Part shown: positions 19,860 to 29,085 of the stretch, piece after piece
Position numbering within the stretch: position 1 is the stretch's first letter
Layout: every line of letters starts with the position of its first letter
Assembly (NCBI RefSeq): GCF_001189535.1
Contig: NZ_CP012070.1
Coordinates: 124,001 to 188,000 of the forward strand
Reading direction: 5' to 3'
DNA from: Arsenicicoccus sp. oral taxon 190
GTDB taxonomy: Bacteria > Actinomycetota > Actinomycetes > Actinomycetales > Dermatophilaceae
Length of the DNA: 64,000 bases
Program-made: the position numbers and the translations under genes
Notes under the pieces: generated by a model
What the model was told of the DNA's origin: nothing
The model's database searches: none
Seen by the model: the letters and a program-made list of their open reading frames with translations, nothing else

Positions 19860-20815
19860 ACGAGCGGCTCGCGGCCGAGGTCGGCGGAGGTGCGCGGCAG
19901 GGAGACCGGCATGCCGTCATAGCTGCGCGGGTCCTCGAGGGGCTCGAGGTGGATGATCACCTGCAGCGCCGGCGAGGCGCGGTGCAGCGCCTGCTCGACG
20001 TCCTCCGCGAGGTCGTGGCCGCGCCGGACCGTCCAGTGCCCCGGCACCAGCAGGTGCAGCTCGGCGAACTCCTGGTGCCCCGACTTGCGGGTGCGCAGGC
20101 CGTGGAAGTCCACGTCGTCGCCGGCGAACTGGCGCAGCTCGGCGGCGATCTCGCGGTGCCGCTCCTCCGGCAGGGCGCTGTCCATCAGCCCGCCCACCGA
20201 CTCCCGCAGCAGCCCGACCCCGGTGACGATGATGTTGATCCCGACGAGGAAGGCGACCACGGGGTCCAGGCGCTCCCAGCCCGTGATGCCGACCAGGAGC
20301 ACCCCGGCGACGACCCCGACGGAGGTCCAGACGTCGGTGAGCAGGTGCTTGCCGTCGGCGCGCAGCGTGATGGAGTCGTGCTCCCGGCCCGCCCGCATCA
20401 GCACCAGCGCCACGAGGCCGTTGACGACCGAGGCCACCACCGAGATCGCCAGACCGATGCCCAGGTTGTCCAGGGGCTGCGGGTGCAGGAAGCGCTCGAC
20501 CGAGCTGACCAGGATGACGGCCGCGGCGACGAAGATCATCAGGCCCTCGACGGCGGCCGAGAAGTACTCCGCCTTGGCGTGACCGAAGTGGTGGCCCTCG
20601 TCGGCGGGCTGGGCGGCCACGGTCAGCGCCACCAGCGCGACGACCGCCGCGACCAGGTTGACGACCGACTCGGCGGCGTCGGACAGGAGGCCGACCGAGC
20701 CGGTCAGCGCCCACGCGCCCGCCTTGAGGGCGATCGTCACCACGGCCGCCGCGATGGACAGCCAGGCGTAGCGGCGCAGGTCCCGGGAACGATGGGGGGC
20801 GGGAGCAGAAGTCAC
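19856..20815 (-). CDS. Cation diffusion facilitator (CDF) family transporter
   Basis: This 319 aa protein has about six transmembrane helices and a cytosolic C-terminal domain. Metal-site residues fit the family: LLSDAAESVVN in helix 2 (D and D/E positions), HHFGHAKAEY before helix 3, and HLLTDVWTSVGV in helix 5 (H and D). These proteins export Zn, Fe, Mn or Co by proton exchange; the metal cannot be assigned. I use GTG 20815 as the start, because the longer frame would run into the divergent pmt gene. The stop overlaps rsmI, so the two genes form one unit. Confidence 0.9.
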   Translation of the reverse strand: MTSAPAPHRSRDLRRYAWLSIAAAVVTIALKAGAWALTGSVGLLSDAAESVVNLVAAVVALVALTVAAQPADEGHHFGHAKAEYFSAAVEGLMIFVAAAVILVSSVERFLHPQPLDNLGIGLAISVVASVVNGLVALVLMRAGREHDSITLRADGKHLLTDVWTSVGVVAGVLLVGITGWERLDPVVAFLVGINIIVTGVGLLRESVGGLMDSALPEERHREIAAELRQFAGDDVDFHGLRTRKSGHQEFAELHLLVPGHWTVRRGHDLAEDVEQALHRASPALQVIIHLEPLEDPRSYDGMPVSLPRTSADLGREPLV

Positions 20816-20846
20816 CCTCCCATCATCCCATCCCGGTGCACCTACG

Positions 20847-22427
20847 ATGAGGCGCGTGACGCCTCCCGACGACCTCCAGGCCCGGCTGCGCGAGCGGCTC
20901 GTCGGGCGCCCCCTGACGGACACGCTGCGGGCCTGGCTGCTGATCGGGGCCGTCACCGTCGTCGGAGGCTTCCTGCGGATGTGGCAGGTGGGCCGGCCGC
21001 ACGAGCTGATCTTCGACGAGACCTACTACGTCAAGGAAGGGTTGGGGCTGCTCAAGAGCGGCGTGGAGCTGACCCCCAAGCCGTCCATGACCAGCCACGA
21101 CGTGCCGTTCACCCACGGCACCACGGACGTCTTCGGGACCGCCGGCAACTTCGTGGTGCACCCGCCGTTCGGCAAGTGGTGCATCGCCGTCGGCGAGATG
21201 ATCTTCGGCCCCACGAGCGCCTTCGGGTGGCGGTTCACCGTGGCGCTGATGGGCACCCTGTCCATCCTCATGCTCGGTCTGGTGGCGCGGCAGCTCTTCC
21301 GCTCCACGCTGCTCGGCGTGACCGCCGCGGTCCTGCTGGCGGTCGAGGGCCACCACTTCGTGCACTCCCGGACGTCGCTGCTCGACATGATCCTGATGTT
21401 CTGGACGCTCGCGGCCTTCTGCGCGCTGGTGCTGGACCGCGAGATGGCCCGCCGCCGGCTCGCCGACCGCGCCGCCGCGCTGATCCGGCAGGGCCGCGAC
21501 GTGTCGCGGGGGCGGATCACCCTGGGCCTGCGCCCCTGGCGGCTGCTGGCCGCCGTGCTGCTCGGCCTCGCGATCGGCACGAAGTGGTCGGGCGGGTTCT
21601 ACTTCGCCGCGCTGGGTCTGCTCACCGTGGCCTGGGACATGTCCGCCCGCCGCGCCGTCGGCGAGCGGCACTGGGCCGGCAACGGCGTGGTCGACGGGAT
21701 CGGCGCGTTCTTCTCCATGACCGCGCTGGTCGGCGCCACCTACCTGGCCGGGTGGACCGGCTGGCTGCGCAGCAGCAACGGCTACGGCCGGCACTGGGCG
21801 GACACCCACCCCGCTGACCCCCTGTGGTCCTGGGTGCCGGGGTCGCTGCGGTCGCTGCTCCACTACCACCAGGACATGTACACCGCTGCCCGGTCGATCG
21901 TGCAGCCCCACCCCTACATGACCAACCCCTGGTCCTGGCTCGTGCAGGGCCGCCCGACGTCCTTCTACTGGCAGAACCCCAAGCGCGGCGAGCAGGGCTG
22001 CACCGTCGACTCCTGCGCCAAAGCGATCACCTCCGTCGGGACGCCCACGATCTGGTGGTTCGGCGTCGCGGCGCTGGTCGTGCTGGTGGCGCTGTGGCTG
22101 CTGCGGCGCGACTGGCGGGCGGGGGCGATCGTGGTGTGCCTCGCGGCGGGCCTCCTGCCGTGGTTCTTCTACCAGGACCGCACGATCTTCACATTCTACT
22201 CGATCGTCTTCGTGCCCTACCTCGTGCTGGCGGTGACCATGGTGCTGGGCCTGGTGATCGGCGGCCGCACGGCGTCACCGCAGCGCCGGCGGGTCGGCTT
22301 CGTGGCGACCGGGACCTTCGTCGCCCTGTCGGTGGCGTGCTTCGCGTTCTTCTGGCCCGTCTACACCGCCCAGGTCATCCCGTATGCCGACTGGCAGCTG
22401 CGGATGTGGTTCCCCTCCTGGATCTGA
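20847..22427 (+). CDS. pmt: Protein O-mannosyltransferase (GT39)
   Basis: This multi-spanning enzyme (526 aa, roughly 11 helices) transfers mannose from polyprenyl-phosphate-mannose to Ser/Thr of proteins being exported by Sec, as shown for mycobacterial Rv1002c. The first external loop has the catalytic-type FDETYYVKEG and the downstream HPPFGKW segment. EGHHFVHSRTSLLDM and GLAIGTKWSGGFYFA are further PMT landmarks. The start codon is 31 bp from the divergent CDF gene. Its position near rsmI and metG matches conserved actinobacterial order. Confidence 0.95.
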   Translation: MRRVTPPDDLQARLRERLVGRPLTDTLRAWLLIGAVTVVGGFLRMWQVGRPHELIFDETYYVKEGLGLLKSGVELTPKPSMTSHDVPFTHGTTDVFGTAGNFVVHPPFGKWCIAVGEMIFGPTSAFGWRFTVALMGTLSILMLGLVARQLFRSTLLGVTAAVLLAVEGHHFVHSRTSLLDMILMFWTLAAFCALVLDREMARRRLADRAAALIRQGRDVSRGRITLGLRPWRLLAAVLLGLAIGTKWSGGFYFAALGLLTVAWDMSARRAVGERHWAGNGVVDGIGAFFSMTALVGATYLAGWTGWLRSSNGYGRHWADTHPADPLWSWVPGSLRSLLHYHQDMYTAARSIVQPHPYMTNPWSWLVQGRPTSFYWQNPKRGEQGCTVDSCAKAITSVGTPTIWWFGVAALVVLVALWLLRRDWRAGAIVVCLAAGLLPWFFYQDRTIFTFYSIVFVPYLVLAVTMVLGLVIGGRTASPQRRRVGFVATGTFVALSVACFAFFWPVYTAQVIPYADWQLRMWFPSWI

Positions 22428-22456
22428 GGTCGGCCGGGGGAGTCGGCCGGGGACCC

Positions 22457-24058
22457 TCAGCGCTGCTGCGCCCGGAAGACCTCCGGCGTGACCGCGGCCG
22501 CCACCTGCCACGCCTGCTCGCGCGGCAGGTCGACCACGTCGTAGTGCTGCGACCCCGCAGCCGTCGCGGCGATGAGGGTCCCCACCCCACCACGGCGCTG
22601 CCAGAAGGTCTCCCGCAGCGTCCAGCCGACTACACCGTCCCCGTCGAGCGCGACGGTGCTGCGGTGCACCGAGCCGCGGCGCACGACGAGCTGGGGTCCG
22701 CGCACCGTGCTGCGTCGCACGGCATGGCCGAGGGATCGGTAGCGGTCCTCGGCCAGCGCAGGCGCGGCCAGCAGCAGCAGGCCGCCGGGCGCGAGCCACC
22801 ACCACGACTGGTCCCAGGCGAGCACCAGCAACAGGCCCGGGACGACCGCGAGCGCGCCGACGAGCAGCGCCCGGGTCCAGCGGCGGCGCCGCGCGACCCG
22901 GCCGTGCCGGACCAGCGGGGTCTGCAGGGCGTCGTCGCCGAGGACCCTCGCGGCCAGCTCGCGCACCCGCGCGCGGGGCGCCGGCGGCAGCAGCCCCGAG
23001 CCCGAGCCCTGCCCGACCCCGGCGTCCGCCTCGCGGCCCCCCACCCCGGTCGTGACGGCCTTGAGGGTGGCGGCGCGGGCCCACCGCATGGGCAGGCTCT
23101 CCCCCATCGCCACGCCCCGCAGCCGGTCGAGGTCGAGCGTGGTGGAGCGGACCGTGAGGAGGCCGCGGCGGATGTGCAGCCGGTCCGGTGAGGGCCGGGT
23201 CACGGTGTGCCCCCAGAAGGCCAGCAGGTAGGCGACCACCGCGCACAGCAGCACGAAGACCACCAGCACGACCGCGCCGACGAGGATGACCCCCGCCGCG
23301 CCGACCCGCTCCGCCTCGGTCGCGACCTGGGACCACTGGTCCTCGGTGAGCACCTGGGAGGCCAGCTGGTTGGCGAACCCGAAGATCGCGAGCGCGATGA
23401 GGAGGCCGCTGGTGCTGAGCGGGGCGTAGCGCACCCAGGACGGCGAGAAGCGCGACAGCACCTCGCCCTCCCCCAGCTCGTCCGCGCCCGCCCCGATCGT
23501 CGTCGCCTCGCCCGTCGCCGCGCCCGTCGCCGCGCCGGTCGCTGCGGGCATGCCCTCCGCGGCGTCCTGGGCCTGCACCACGGCGGCGCGGGCCAGCAGC
23601 TCGCGGCGCAGCGTTTGCGCCTGCTCCGTCGTGAGGCCGTCCAGCACCACGGGCCTGCCGCCGCCGACACCGGTCCCGATGCGGGCCGTGGTCAGGCCGA
23701 GCACCCGGTGCAGCGGCGACGCCGACAGGTCCACCGACCTGACCCGGTCCACGGGCACCAGGAGGGTCTCGCGCTTGAGCAGGCCCTTGCGCTGCTGCAC
23801 GCGCCCGTCCGCGACGCGGAAGGTCGTGGTCGCCCAGGTCACCACTGCCAGCCCCAGCACGAGGACACCGACGCCGATGTTCCACCACTCCCCGCTCGCG
23901 GAGCGGGTGTTGCCGACGAGCAGCGCCGGGATCAGCGCGGGCAGCAGGTCCTTGACGGCGCGCAACGGGTGGATCAGCAGCATCCGGGGGCTCAGCCGGC
24001 GCCAGGGGGTCTCGGCCACCGCGACGTCGCCGGCCATCACCTGCGGCTGGTCGCTCAC
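22457..24058 (-). CDS. Multi-pass membrane protein with bacterial PH (bPH_2) domains, YdbT-like
   Basis: This 533 aa protein has three bPH_2-like repeats, each following a hydrophobic helix pair. Examples are FRVADGRVQQRKGLLKRETLLVPVDRVRSVDL, then LHIRRGLLTVRSTTLDLDRLRGVAM, then LVVRRGSVHRSTVALDGDGVVGW. YdbT/YdbS pairs are widespread in Gram-positives, and a B. subtilis pair has been linked to resistance to antibacterial peptides; the mechanism is not settled. The linker at about 170-195 is a run of ATGAATG-like repeats. The start is GTG 24058, overlapping the upstream partner (GTGA). Confidence 0.88.
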   Translation of the reverse strand: MSDQPQVMAGDVAVAETPWRRLSPRMLLIHPLRAVKDLLPALIPALLVGNTRSASGEWWNIGVGVLVLGLAVVTWATTTFRVADGRVQQRKGLLKRETLLVPVDRVRSVDLSASPLHRVLGLTTARIGTGVGGGRPVVLDGLTTEQAQTLRRELLARAAVVQAQDAAEGMPAATGAATGAATGEATTIGAGADELGEGEVLSRFSPSWVRYAPLSTSGLLIALAIFGFANQLASQVLTEDQWSQVATEAERVGAAGVILVGAVVLVVFVLLCAVVAYLLAFWGHTVTRPSPDRLHIRRGLLTVRSTTLDLDRLRGVAMGESLPMRWARAATLKAVTTGVGGREADAGVGQGSGSGLLPPAPRARVRELAARVLGDDALQTPLVRHGRVARRRRWTRALLVGALAVVPGLLLVLAWDQSWWWLAPGGLLLLAAPALAEDRYRSLGHAVRRSTVRGPQLVVRRGSVHRSTVALDGDGVVGWTLRETFWQRRGGVGTLIAATAAGSQHYDVVDLPREQAWQVAAAVTPEVFRAQQR

Positions 24059-24591
24059 GTCGCGTCCCCCGGCGTGGCGGCGGTGATGCGGGTCAGCTGG
24101 GCGACCAGCTCCTCGGCGACGGCGAGGTCCAGCGCCTCCAGCTTGACCGCGCCCGCGCTGGACGCGGTGGTCACCGTCACCGTGGCGAGGCGCAGCGCCC
24201 GGGCGATCGGGCCGCGCTCCAGGTCGACCGTCTGCACCCGCGAGATCGGCGCCAGCCGCCGCTCCTGGGTCCACCATCCGGTGCGGGTCACGACGGCAAC
24301 GTCGGTCACCTCCCACCGGTGCACCGCGAAGGACCACCGTGGCCGCACCACGACCTCCACCAGCCACAGCAGCACGGCGATCCCGACCAGCCAGGTCGAG
24401 AGCCGGCGTCGCTCCTCGTCCCACCACCACCACGCGGCCAGCGGCACCACCGGCAGCAGCCCGCCGAGCAGCCCGTGGCAGGTCCACAGCAGCTTGGCGC
24501 GCGGGCTCACCCGGTGCGCCGGCTCGCGCAGCACCCGCGCGAGGTCTGCCGGTCCGTGGTCGATCAGGTCGTCATCCGACGCGGCCCCCAT
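24055..24591 (-). CDS. Small membrane protein with one bacterial PH domain, YdbS-like
   Basis: This 178 aa protein has two hydrophobic helices (LLWTCHGLLGGLLPVVPLAA and LVGIAVLLWLVEVVV) and one bPH_2 domain (WEVTDVAVVTRTGWWTQERRLAPISRVQTVDLERGP). It forms a coupled pair with the larger three-domain protein, as YdbS and YdbT do in Bacillus. I chose the internal ATG at 24591 rather than 24660, because the upstream part lies in the terminator hairpin between this pair and glpK. Confidence 0.85.
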   Translation of the reverse strand: MGAASDDDLIDHGPADLARVLREPAHRVSPRAKLLWTCHGLLGGLLPVVPLAAWWWWDEERRRLSTWLVGIAVLLWLVEVVVRPRWSFAVHRWEVTDVAVVTRTGWWTQERRLAPISRVQTVDLERGPIARALRLATVTVTTASSAGAVKLEALDLAVAEELVAQLTRITAATPGDAT

Positions 24592-24644
24592 GGGGCCACC
24601 CTGCCAGACCGGCAGGTCGGGCGCGAAACACCCCGCCCGCGCGC

Positions 24645-24678
24645 GACCGCGCCCGCTCACGAGGAGGCGGGCGCGGTC
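24645..24678 (-). terminator. GC-rich stem-loop between glpK and the PH-domain pair
   Basis: A 12-bp perfect stem, GACCGCGCCCGC/GCGGGCGCGGTC, with a 10-nt loop lies 46 bp beyond the glpK stop. There is no T-run. It probably separates the glp transcript from the PH-domain genes. Confidence 0.6.
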
Positions 24679-24723
24679 GGCATACGGGCTGGTCGTCGGC
24701 GGTCGCCGACTCCCGAGGGGAGG

Positions 24724-26259
24724 TCAACGCACGTCGTCGTCCACCCAGTCGAAGGTGCGGGTCACGGCCTTCTGCCACAGGCGGTAGGTGCGCTCGCGCT
24801 CGTCCTCGTCGACCTGGGGCTCCCACCGGGCGTCCTCGGCCCAGTTGTCGATGACGTCCTGCTCGCCGTCCCAGTAGCCCACGGCGATGCCGGCCGCGTA
24901 GGCCGCCCCGAGGGCGGTCGTCTCCGCGACCTGGGGGCGGACGACTGCTACGCCGAGCTGGTCGGCCTGGAACTGCATCAGGGTCTCGTTGGCGGTCATG
25001 CCGCCGTCGACCTTGAGCTCGGTGAGCTCGATGTCGGCGTCCTTGGCGTCGGCCGCCATCGCCTCGGCGACCTCGCGGGTCTGGAAGGCCGTGGACTCGA
25101 TCACGGCGCGGGCGATGTGCCCCTTGTTGACGTAGCGCGTCAGGCCCACGAGGGCGCCGCGGGCGTCGTCCTTCCAGTACGGCGCGAACAGCCCCGAGAA
25201 CGCCGGGACGAAGTACGCGCCGCCGTTGTCGTCGACGGTGGTGGCGAGCGTCTCGATCTCGACGGCGTCCTTGATCAGCCCGAGGTTGTCACGGACCCAC
25301 TGCACGAGCGAGCCGGCCACGGCGATCGACCCCTCGAGGGCGTAGACGGGCTTGTTGTCGCCGATCTTGTAGCAGACCGTCGTGAGCAGGCCGTTGCGGG
25401 AGTGGATGACCTCCTCGCCGGTGTTCATGAGCATGAAGCAGCCGGTGCCGTAGGTGTTCTTGGCCATGCCGCGCTCGAAGCACGCCTGCCCGAACGTCGC
25501 GGCCTGCTGGTCGCCGAGGATGCCGGCGATGGGCACGCCGACGAGGAAGCCACCCTTCCGACCCTCGCCGTAGACCTCGGAGGAGCTCTTGATCTCCGGG
25601 AGCATGGACATCGGGATCCCCATCGCGGCACAGATGTCGGGGTTCCAGTCGAGGGTGTCGAGGTTCATCAGCATCGTGCGGCTGGCGTTGGTGACGTCGG
25701 TGACGTGGACGCCGCCCTGGACTCCGCCCGTCATGTTCCACACGACCCACGAGTCGGTGGTGCCGAGGAGCAGGTCGCCGCGCTCGGCCTTCTCACGAGC
25801 GCCGTCGACGTTGTCGAGGATCCACTTGACCTTGGGGCCGGCGAAGTAGGTCGCGAGCGGCAGGCCGCAGCGCTCCTTGAAGCGGTCGTCGTCGCCCTGG
25901 GCGAGCTCGTCGCAGATCTTGTCGGTGCGGGTGTCCTGCCACACGATCGCGTTGTAGACCGGCTCGCCCGTGGTCTTGTCCCACACGACCGCGGTCTCGC
26001 GCTGGTTGGTGATGCCGACCGCGACGATGTTAGAGCTGTTGATGTCCTTGGAGGCGGCGAGGCACTGGGCCACGGCCTGCCGGACGTTGCGCCAGATCTC
26101 CTTGGGGTCGTGCTCCACCCACCCGGCCCGTGGGAAGATCTGCTCGTGCTCGAGCTGGCCGGTGCTCACGATCCGGCCCGAGTGGTCGAAGAGGATGGCG
26201 CGCGAGCTGGTCGTGCCCTGGTCGATCGCCATGACGTACTTTTGGGTGTTGGGGCTCAT
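24724..26259 (-). CDS. glpK: Glycerol kinase
   Basis: GlpK phosphorylates glycerol to sn-glycerol-3-phosphate with ATP, trapping it in the cell. The 511 aa FGGY-family protein begins with AIDQGTTSSRAILFDHSGRI (phosphate-binding loop). It also has GITNQRETAVVWDKTTGEP, ILGDQQAATFGQACF, GTGCFMLMNTGEE, LKVDGGMTANETLMQ and the ADP-site TALGAAYAAG. It is last in glpD-glpF-glpK on the minus strand; glpF ends 45 nt upstream. The terminator follows. Confidence 0.98.
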   Translation of the reverse strand: MSPNTQKYVMAIDQGTTSSRAILFDHSGRIVSTGQLEHEQIFPRAGWVEHDPKEIWRNVRQAVAQCLAASKDINSSNIVAVGITNQRETAVVWDKTTGEPVYNAIVWQDTRTDKICDELAQGDDDRFKERCGLPLATYFAGPKVKWILDNVDGAREKAERGDLLLGTTDSWVVWNMTGGVQGGVHVTDVTNASRTMLMNLDTLDWNPDICAAMGIPMSMLPEIKSSSEVYGEGRKGGFLVGVPIAGILGDQQAATFGQACFERGMAKNTYGTGCFMLMNTGEEVIHSRNGLLTTVCYKIGDNKPVYALEGSIAVAGSLVQWVRDNLGLIKDAVEIETLATTVDDNGGAYFVPAFSGLFAPYWKDDARGALVGLTRYVNKGHIARAVIESTAFQTREVAEAMAADAKDADIELTELKVDGGMTANETLMQFQADQLGVAVVRPQVAETTALGAAYAAGIAVGYWDGEQDVIDNWAEDARWEPQVDEDERERTYRLWQKAVTRTFDWVDDDVR

Positions 26260-26304
26260 GAGTTGTCCTTCACGTCCTTGTGAGTTGGGTTGACTGTCTG
26301 TCGA

Positions 26305-27096
26305 TCAGCCGACGAACGCCGTGGCGGCGACACCGGCGAGGACGCCGCCGAGCACGGGTCCGAGGATGGGGACCCAGGCATAGGCCCAGTCGCTGCCACC
26401 CTTGCCCTTGATCGGGAGCAGGGCGTGGGCGATGCGGGGGCCGAGGTCGCGGGCGGGGTTGATGGCGTAGCCGGTGGGCCCGCCGAGGCTGGCGCCGATG
26501 CCGATCACCAGCAGGGTGACGGGCAGCGGACCGAGCTGGGCGGGGTTCTGCCCGAAGGTGACGATGACGAAGACGAGCACGAAGGTCGCGATGACCTCGG
26601 TGATCAGGTTGTTGCCATAGCTGCGGATGGCCGGGCCGGTCGCGAAGATCGCGAGCTTGTCGCCGGCGGGGGCCTCCCGGTCGAAGTGGTCGCGATAGGC
26701 CAGCCAGGCCAGGACCGCGCCGAGGAAGGCCCCGAGGACCTGCGCGGCGATGTAGACGAGCGCGGTCGTGGCGCCGGCCGGGACGCCGGGGGCGAAGTCC
26801 GCGCCGTTGGCCCACAGGCCGAGGGTCACCGCGGGGTTGAGGTGCCCGCCCGACTTGAAGGCGACGTAGACGCCGGCCATGACGCCGATGCCCCACCCGA
26901 CGTTGATCATCAGGTTGCCGCCGCCCTTGCCCTTGGAGTCGGGCAGCAGGGCGTTGGCGACCACGCCCGCACCGAGCACGATGAGGATCATCGTCCCCAG
27001 CAGCTCGTGGGCGAAGACCGTGCCGAGCGGCACGGGCTCGGCCGGTGGCGCAGCGATCGCCGCCTGGGCGAGGGCAGCGGTGAGCAAGATGGGCAT
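26305..27096 (-). CDS. glpF: Glycerol facilitator (MIP/aquaglyceroporin)
   Basis: This 263 aa six-helix channel has both half-helix NPA boxes: GHLNPAVTLG in the first half and AINPARDLGPR in the second. The Asp right after NPAR is typical of glycerol-conducting GlpF rather than water-only aquaporins. It allows passive glycerol entry, driven by GlpK. The gene lies between glpD (116 nt away) and glpK. Confidence 0.96.
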   Translation of the reverse strand: MPILLTAALAQAAIAAPPAEPVPLGTVFAHELLGTMILIVLGAGVVANALLPDSKGKGGGNLMINVGWGIGVMAGVYVAFKSGGHLNPAVTLGLWANGADFAPGVPAGATTALVYIAAQVLGAFLGAVLAWLAYRDHFDREAPAGDKLAIFATGPAIRSYGNNLITEVIATFVLVFVIVTFGQNPAQLGPLPVTLLVIGIGASLGGPTGYAINPARDLGPRIAHALLPIKGKGGSDWAYAWVPILGPVLGGVLAGVAATAFVG

Positions 27097-27212
27097 GGCT
27101 GACTCCTTGGTGAACGTCGTTGTCCTGCAGGCGCCCCGGACGGGACGGTGATGGCGCCCGGGGGGTGGGTTGTTCTAGCGGTCGAGCGGGTCGGTCAGGC
27201 CGACCGGGTCGC

Positions 27213-28955
27213 TCAGGACGAGGCCGGCAGCGCCTCGCCGGTGACCTGGGCGCGGGCCGCGGAGGCGGCGGCGTCGGTCCGCTCCTGCTCCGCCGCGGCC
27301 TCGCCCGCCACGCGGGCGCGGTAGGCCGCCTGCTCCCGCGCGAGGTCGTCGTCATCCCAGCCGAGCAGCGGTGCGGCGATCGAGCCGATCTCTTCGAGAG
27401 CGCTGACGCCCCGGTCGCGGGTCTCGTAGTGCAGCCGGATGCGGTGCATGAGGATGTCCTCGAGGTGCAGCGCGCCCTCGTGGGTGACGGCGAACGCCGC
27501 CTCCACCCGCAGGTAGGCGGGCGCGGTCGCGAGCGGCTCCCCCAGGGAGGCGTCGGCGTCGACGAGGGCCAGCAGGGCCGGGAGCTCTGCGCCGTAGCGG
27601 GACAGCAGGTGCTCGACCTGCTCGGCGCTCCACCCGTAGGCGGCGGCGATGCGCGGAGCCTGGTGGCGGTAGGCGTCGAACCCGGCCGCGCCGACCAGCG
27701 GCGTGTGCTCGGTGACGGACGGGTTGGCCTCGGCCGCCTCCTCGCCCAGCGCGACGTCGACGGCGTCCTCGGCCATGACGCGATAGGTCGTCAGCTTGCC
27801 GCCGGCGATCGACCACAGCCCCGGGGCGACCTCGGCCACGGTGTGCTCGCGGGACACCTTGGTGGAGGACCCGCCGCTGCCGCGGTGGGGCTGCAGGAGG
27901 GGGCGCAGCCCGGCATACGTGCCGATGATGTCGTCGCGGGTCAGGGGACGGGCCAGCACCGAGTTGGCCTGCTCGAGGACGTAGTCGATGTCCTCGGCGG
28001 TGGCCACCGGGTTGCGCAGGTCCTGCTCCCACGGGGTGTCGGTCGTGCCGATGACCCAGTAGCGCTCCCAGGGGATGACGAACAGCACGGACTTCTCGGT
28101 GCGCAGGAACAGCCCGGTCTCCCCCTGGATCCGCTCCTTGGGCACGACGATGTGGATCCCCTTGGACGCCAGCACCTTCAGGCCCTGGTCGGAGCCCGTC
28201 ATCGCCTCGACGTCCTCGGTCCAGACTCCGGCGGCGGCGACCACCCGGTGCGCGCGGATCGTCAGGTCGCGGTCGCCCTCGGCGTCGTGCACCTCGGCCC
28301 CCACGACCCGTCCCGCGTCGTCCTTGACGAAGGAGGTGACTCGCGTGCGGGTGGCCGCGAGCGCGCCATACCCGGCGGCGGTGCGGACCAGGTCGATGAC
28401 CAGGCGGGCGTCGTCGACGCGGGCGTCGTAGAAGCGGATCGCGCCGGTCAGCGCGTCGTCGCGGATGTCGGGGAAGAGCTCCTGGGCGCCCTGGCGCGTG
28501 TAGTGCTTCTGCAGCGGGACGGTCTTGGTGCCCTTGGCCCCGGCGAGCGCGAGGGCGTCATACATCCCCACCCCCACGGCGCTGTAGGACCTCTCGACGA
28601 CCGGCAGCTTGAGGGGCCACAGGAAGGGCTGGGCCTTGACCAGGTGCGGGGCGAGGGTCGTGAGCAGCAGGCCGCGCTCCTTGAGGGCCTCGGCCACGAG
28701 TGCGAAGTTGAGCTGGTAGAGGTAGCGCAGGCCGCCGTGGACCAGCTTGGAGGACCACTGGGAGGTGCCGGAGGCCCAGTCCTCGGCCTCGACGATGCCG
28801 ACGCGCAGGCCCCGGCTCGCGGCGTCCAGCACGATGCCCGCGCCGGTGACGCCACCGCCGACCACGAGCAGGTCCAGGGGCTCCCCGCTCGCCATCTCCT
28901 CCAGGGCTGCCGCCCGGCTCTGTGCGGTCAGTGCCGTCGTCGCTGTCGTCGTCAT
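27213..28955 (-). CDS. glpD: Aerobic glycerol-3-phosphate dehydrogenase
   Basis: This membrane-associated FAD enzyme oxidises glycerol-3-phosphate to DHAP and reduces menaquinone. The protein is 580 aa with the FAD fold LVVGGGVTGAGIVLDAASRG near residue 30. It also has SSKLVHGGLRYLYQ, IGTTDTPW and GGKLTTYRVMAEDAVD. The C-terminal DAO_C domain is helical and ends in an Ala/Glu-rich tail. I take ATG 28955, which has a strong GGAGAGGCGAGGA ribosome-binding stretch, over the longer in-frame 29039. The divergent regulator starts 130 bp away. Confidence 0.96.
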   Translation of the reverse strand: MTTTATTALTAQSRAAALEEMASGEPLDLLVVGGGVTGAGIVLDAASRGLRVGIVEAEDWASGTSQWSSKLVHGGLRYLYQLNFALVAEALKERGLLLTTLAPHLVKAQPFLWPLKLPVVERSYSAVGVGMYDALALAGAKGTKTVPLQKHYTRQGAQELFPDIRDDALTGAIRFYDARVDDARLVIDLVRTAAGYGALAATRTRVTSFVKDDAGRVVGAEVHDAEGDRDLTIRAHRVVAAAGVWTEDVEAMTGSDQGLKVLASKGIHIVVPKERIQGETGLFLRTEKSVLFVIPWERYWVIGTTDTPWEQDLRNPVATAEDIDYVLEQANSVLARPLTRDDIIGTYAGLRPLLQPHRGSGGSSTKVSREHTVAEVAPGLWSIAGGKLTTYRVMAEDAVDVALGEEAAEANPSVTEHTPLVGAAGFDAYRHQAPRIAAAYGWSAEQVEHLLSRYGAELPALLALVDADASLGEPLATAPAYLRVEAAFAVTHEGALHLEDILMHRIRLHYETRDRGVSALEEIGSIAAPLLGWDDDDLAREQAAYRARVAGEAAAEQERTDAAASAARAQVTGEALPASS

Positions 28956-29034
28956 CGTCCTCGCCTCTCCCCAGGGCTGCTCGGGTGGAGCAACCGTCGT
29001 CGTCGTGCCTCTCCCTAGCATCATGGGCAGGTGT

Positions 29035-29069
29035 TGCACGTATGCTCAAGCGGGCTGCACGAACGTGCA
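29035..29069. promoter_or_regulatory. TGCACG repeats in the glpD/sorC divergent region
   Basis: Half-sites TGCACG at 29035-29040 and 29056-29061 are 21 bp apart (two helical turns). The second forms a perfect dyad, TGCACG-AA-CGTGCA (29056-29069). They lie 17-51 bp upstream of the regulator GTG and 80-115 bp upstream of glpD. This fits an operator of the adjacent SorC/DeoR-type protein acting on both promoters. Confidence 0.6.
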
Positions 29070-29085
29070 CCGGAAAGGTCTGACC

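Noticed and set aside
24055..24660. Longer start (24660) for the small PH-domain protein
   Set aside because: The extra N-terminus lies in the terminator stem-loop and has no family similarity; ATG 24591 fits better.
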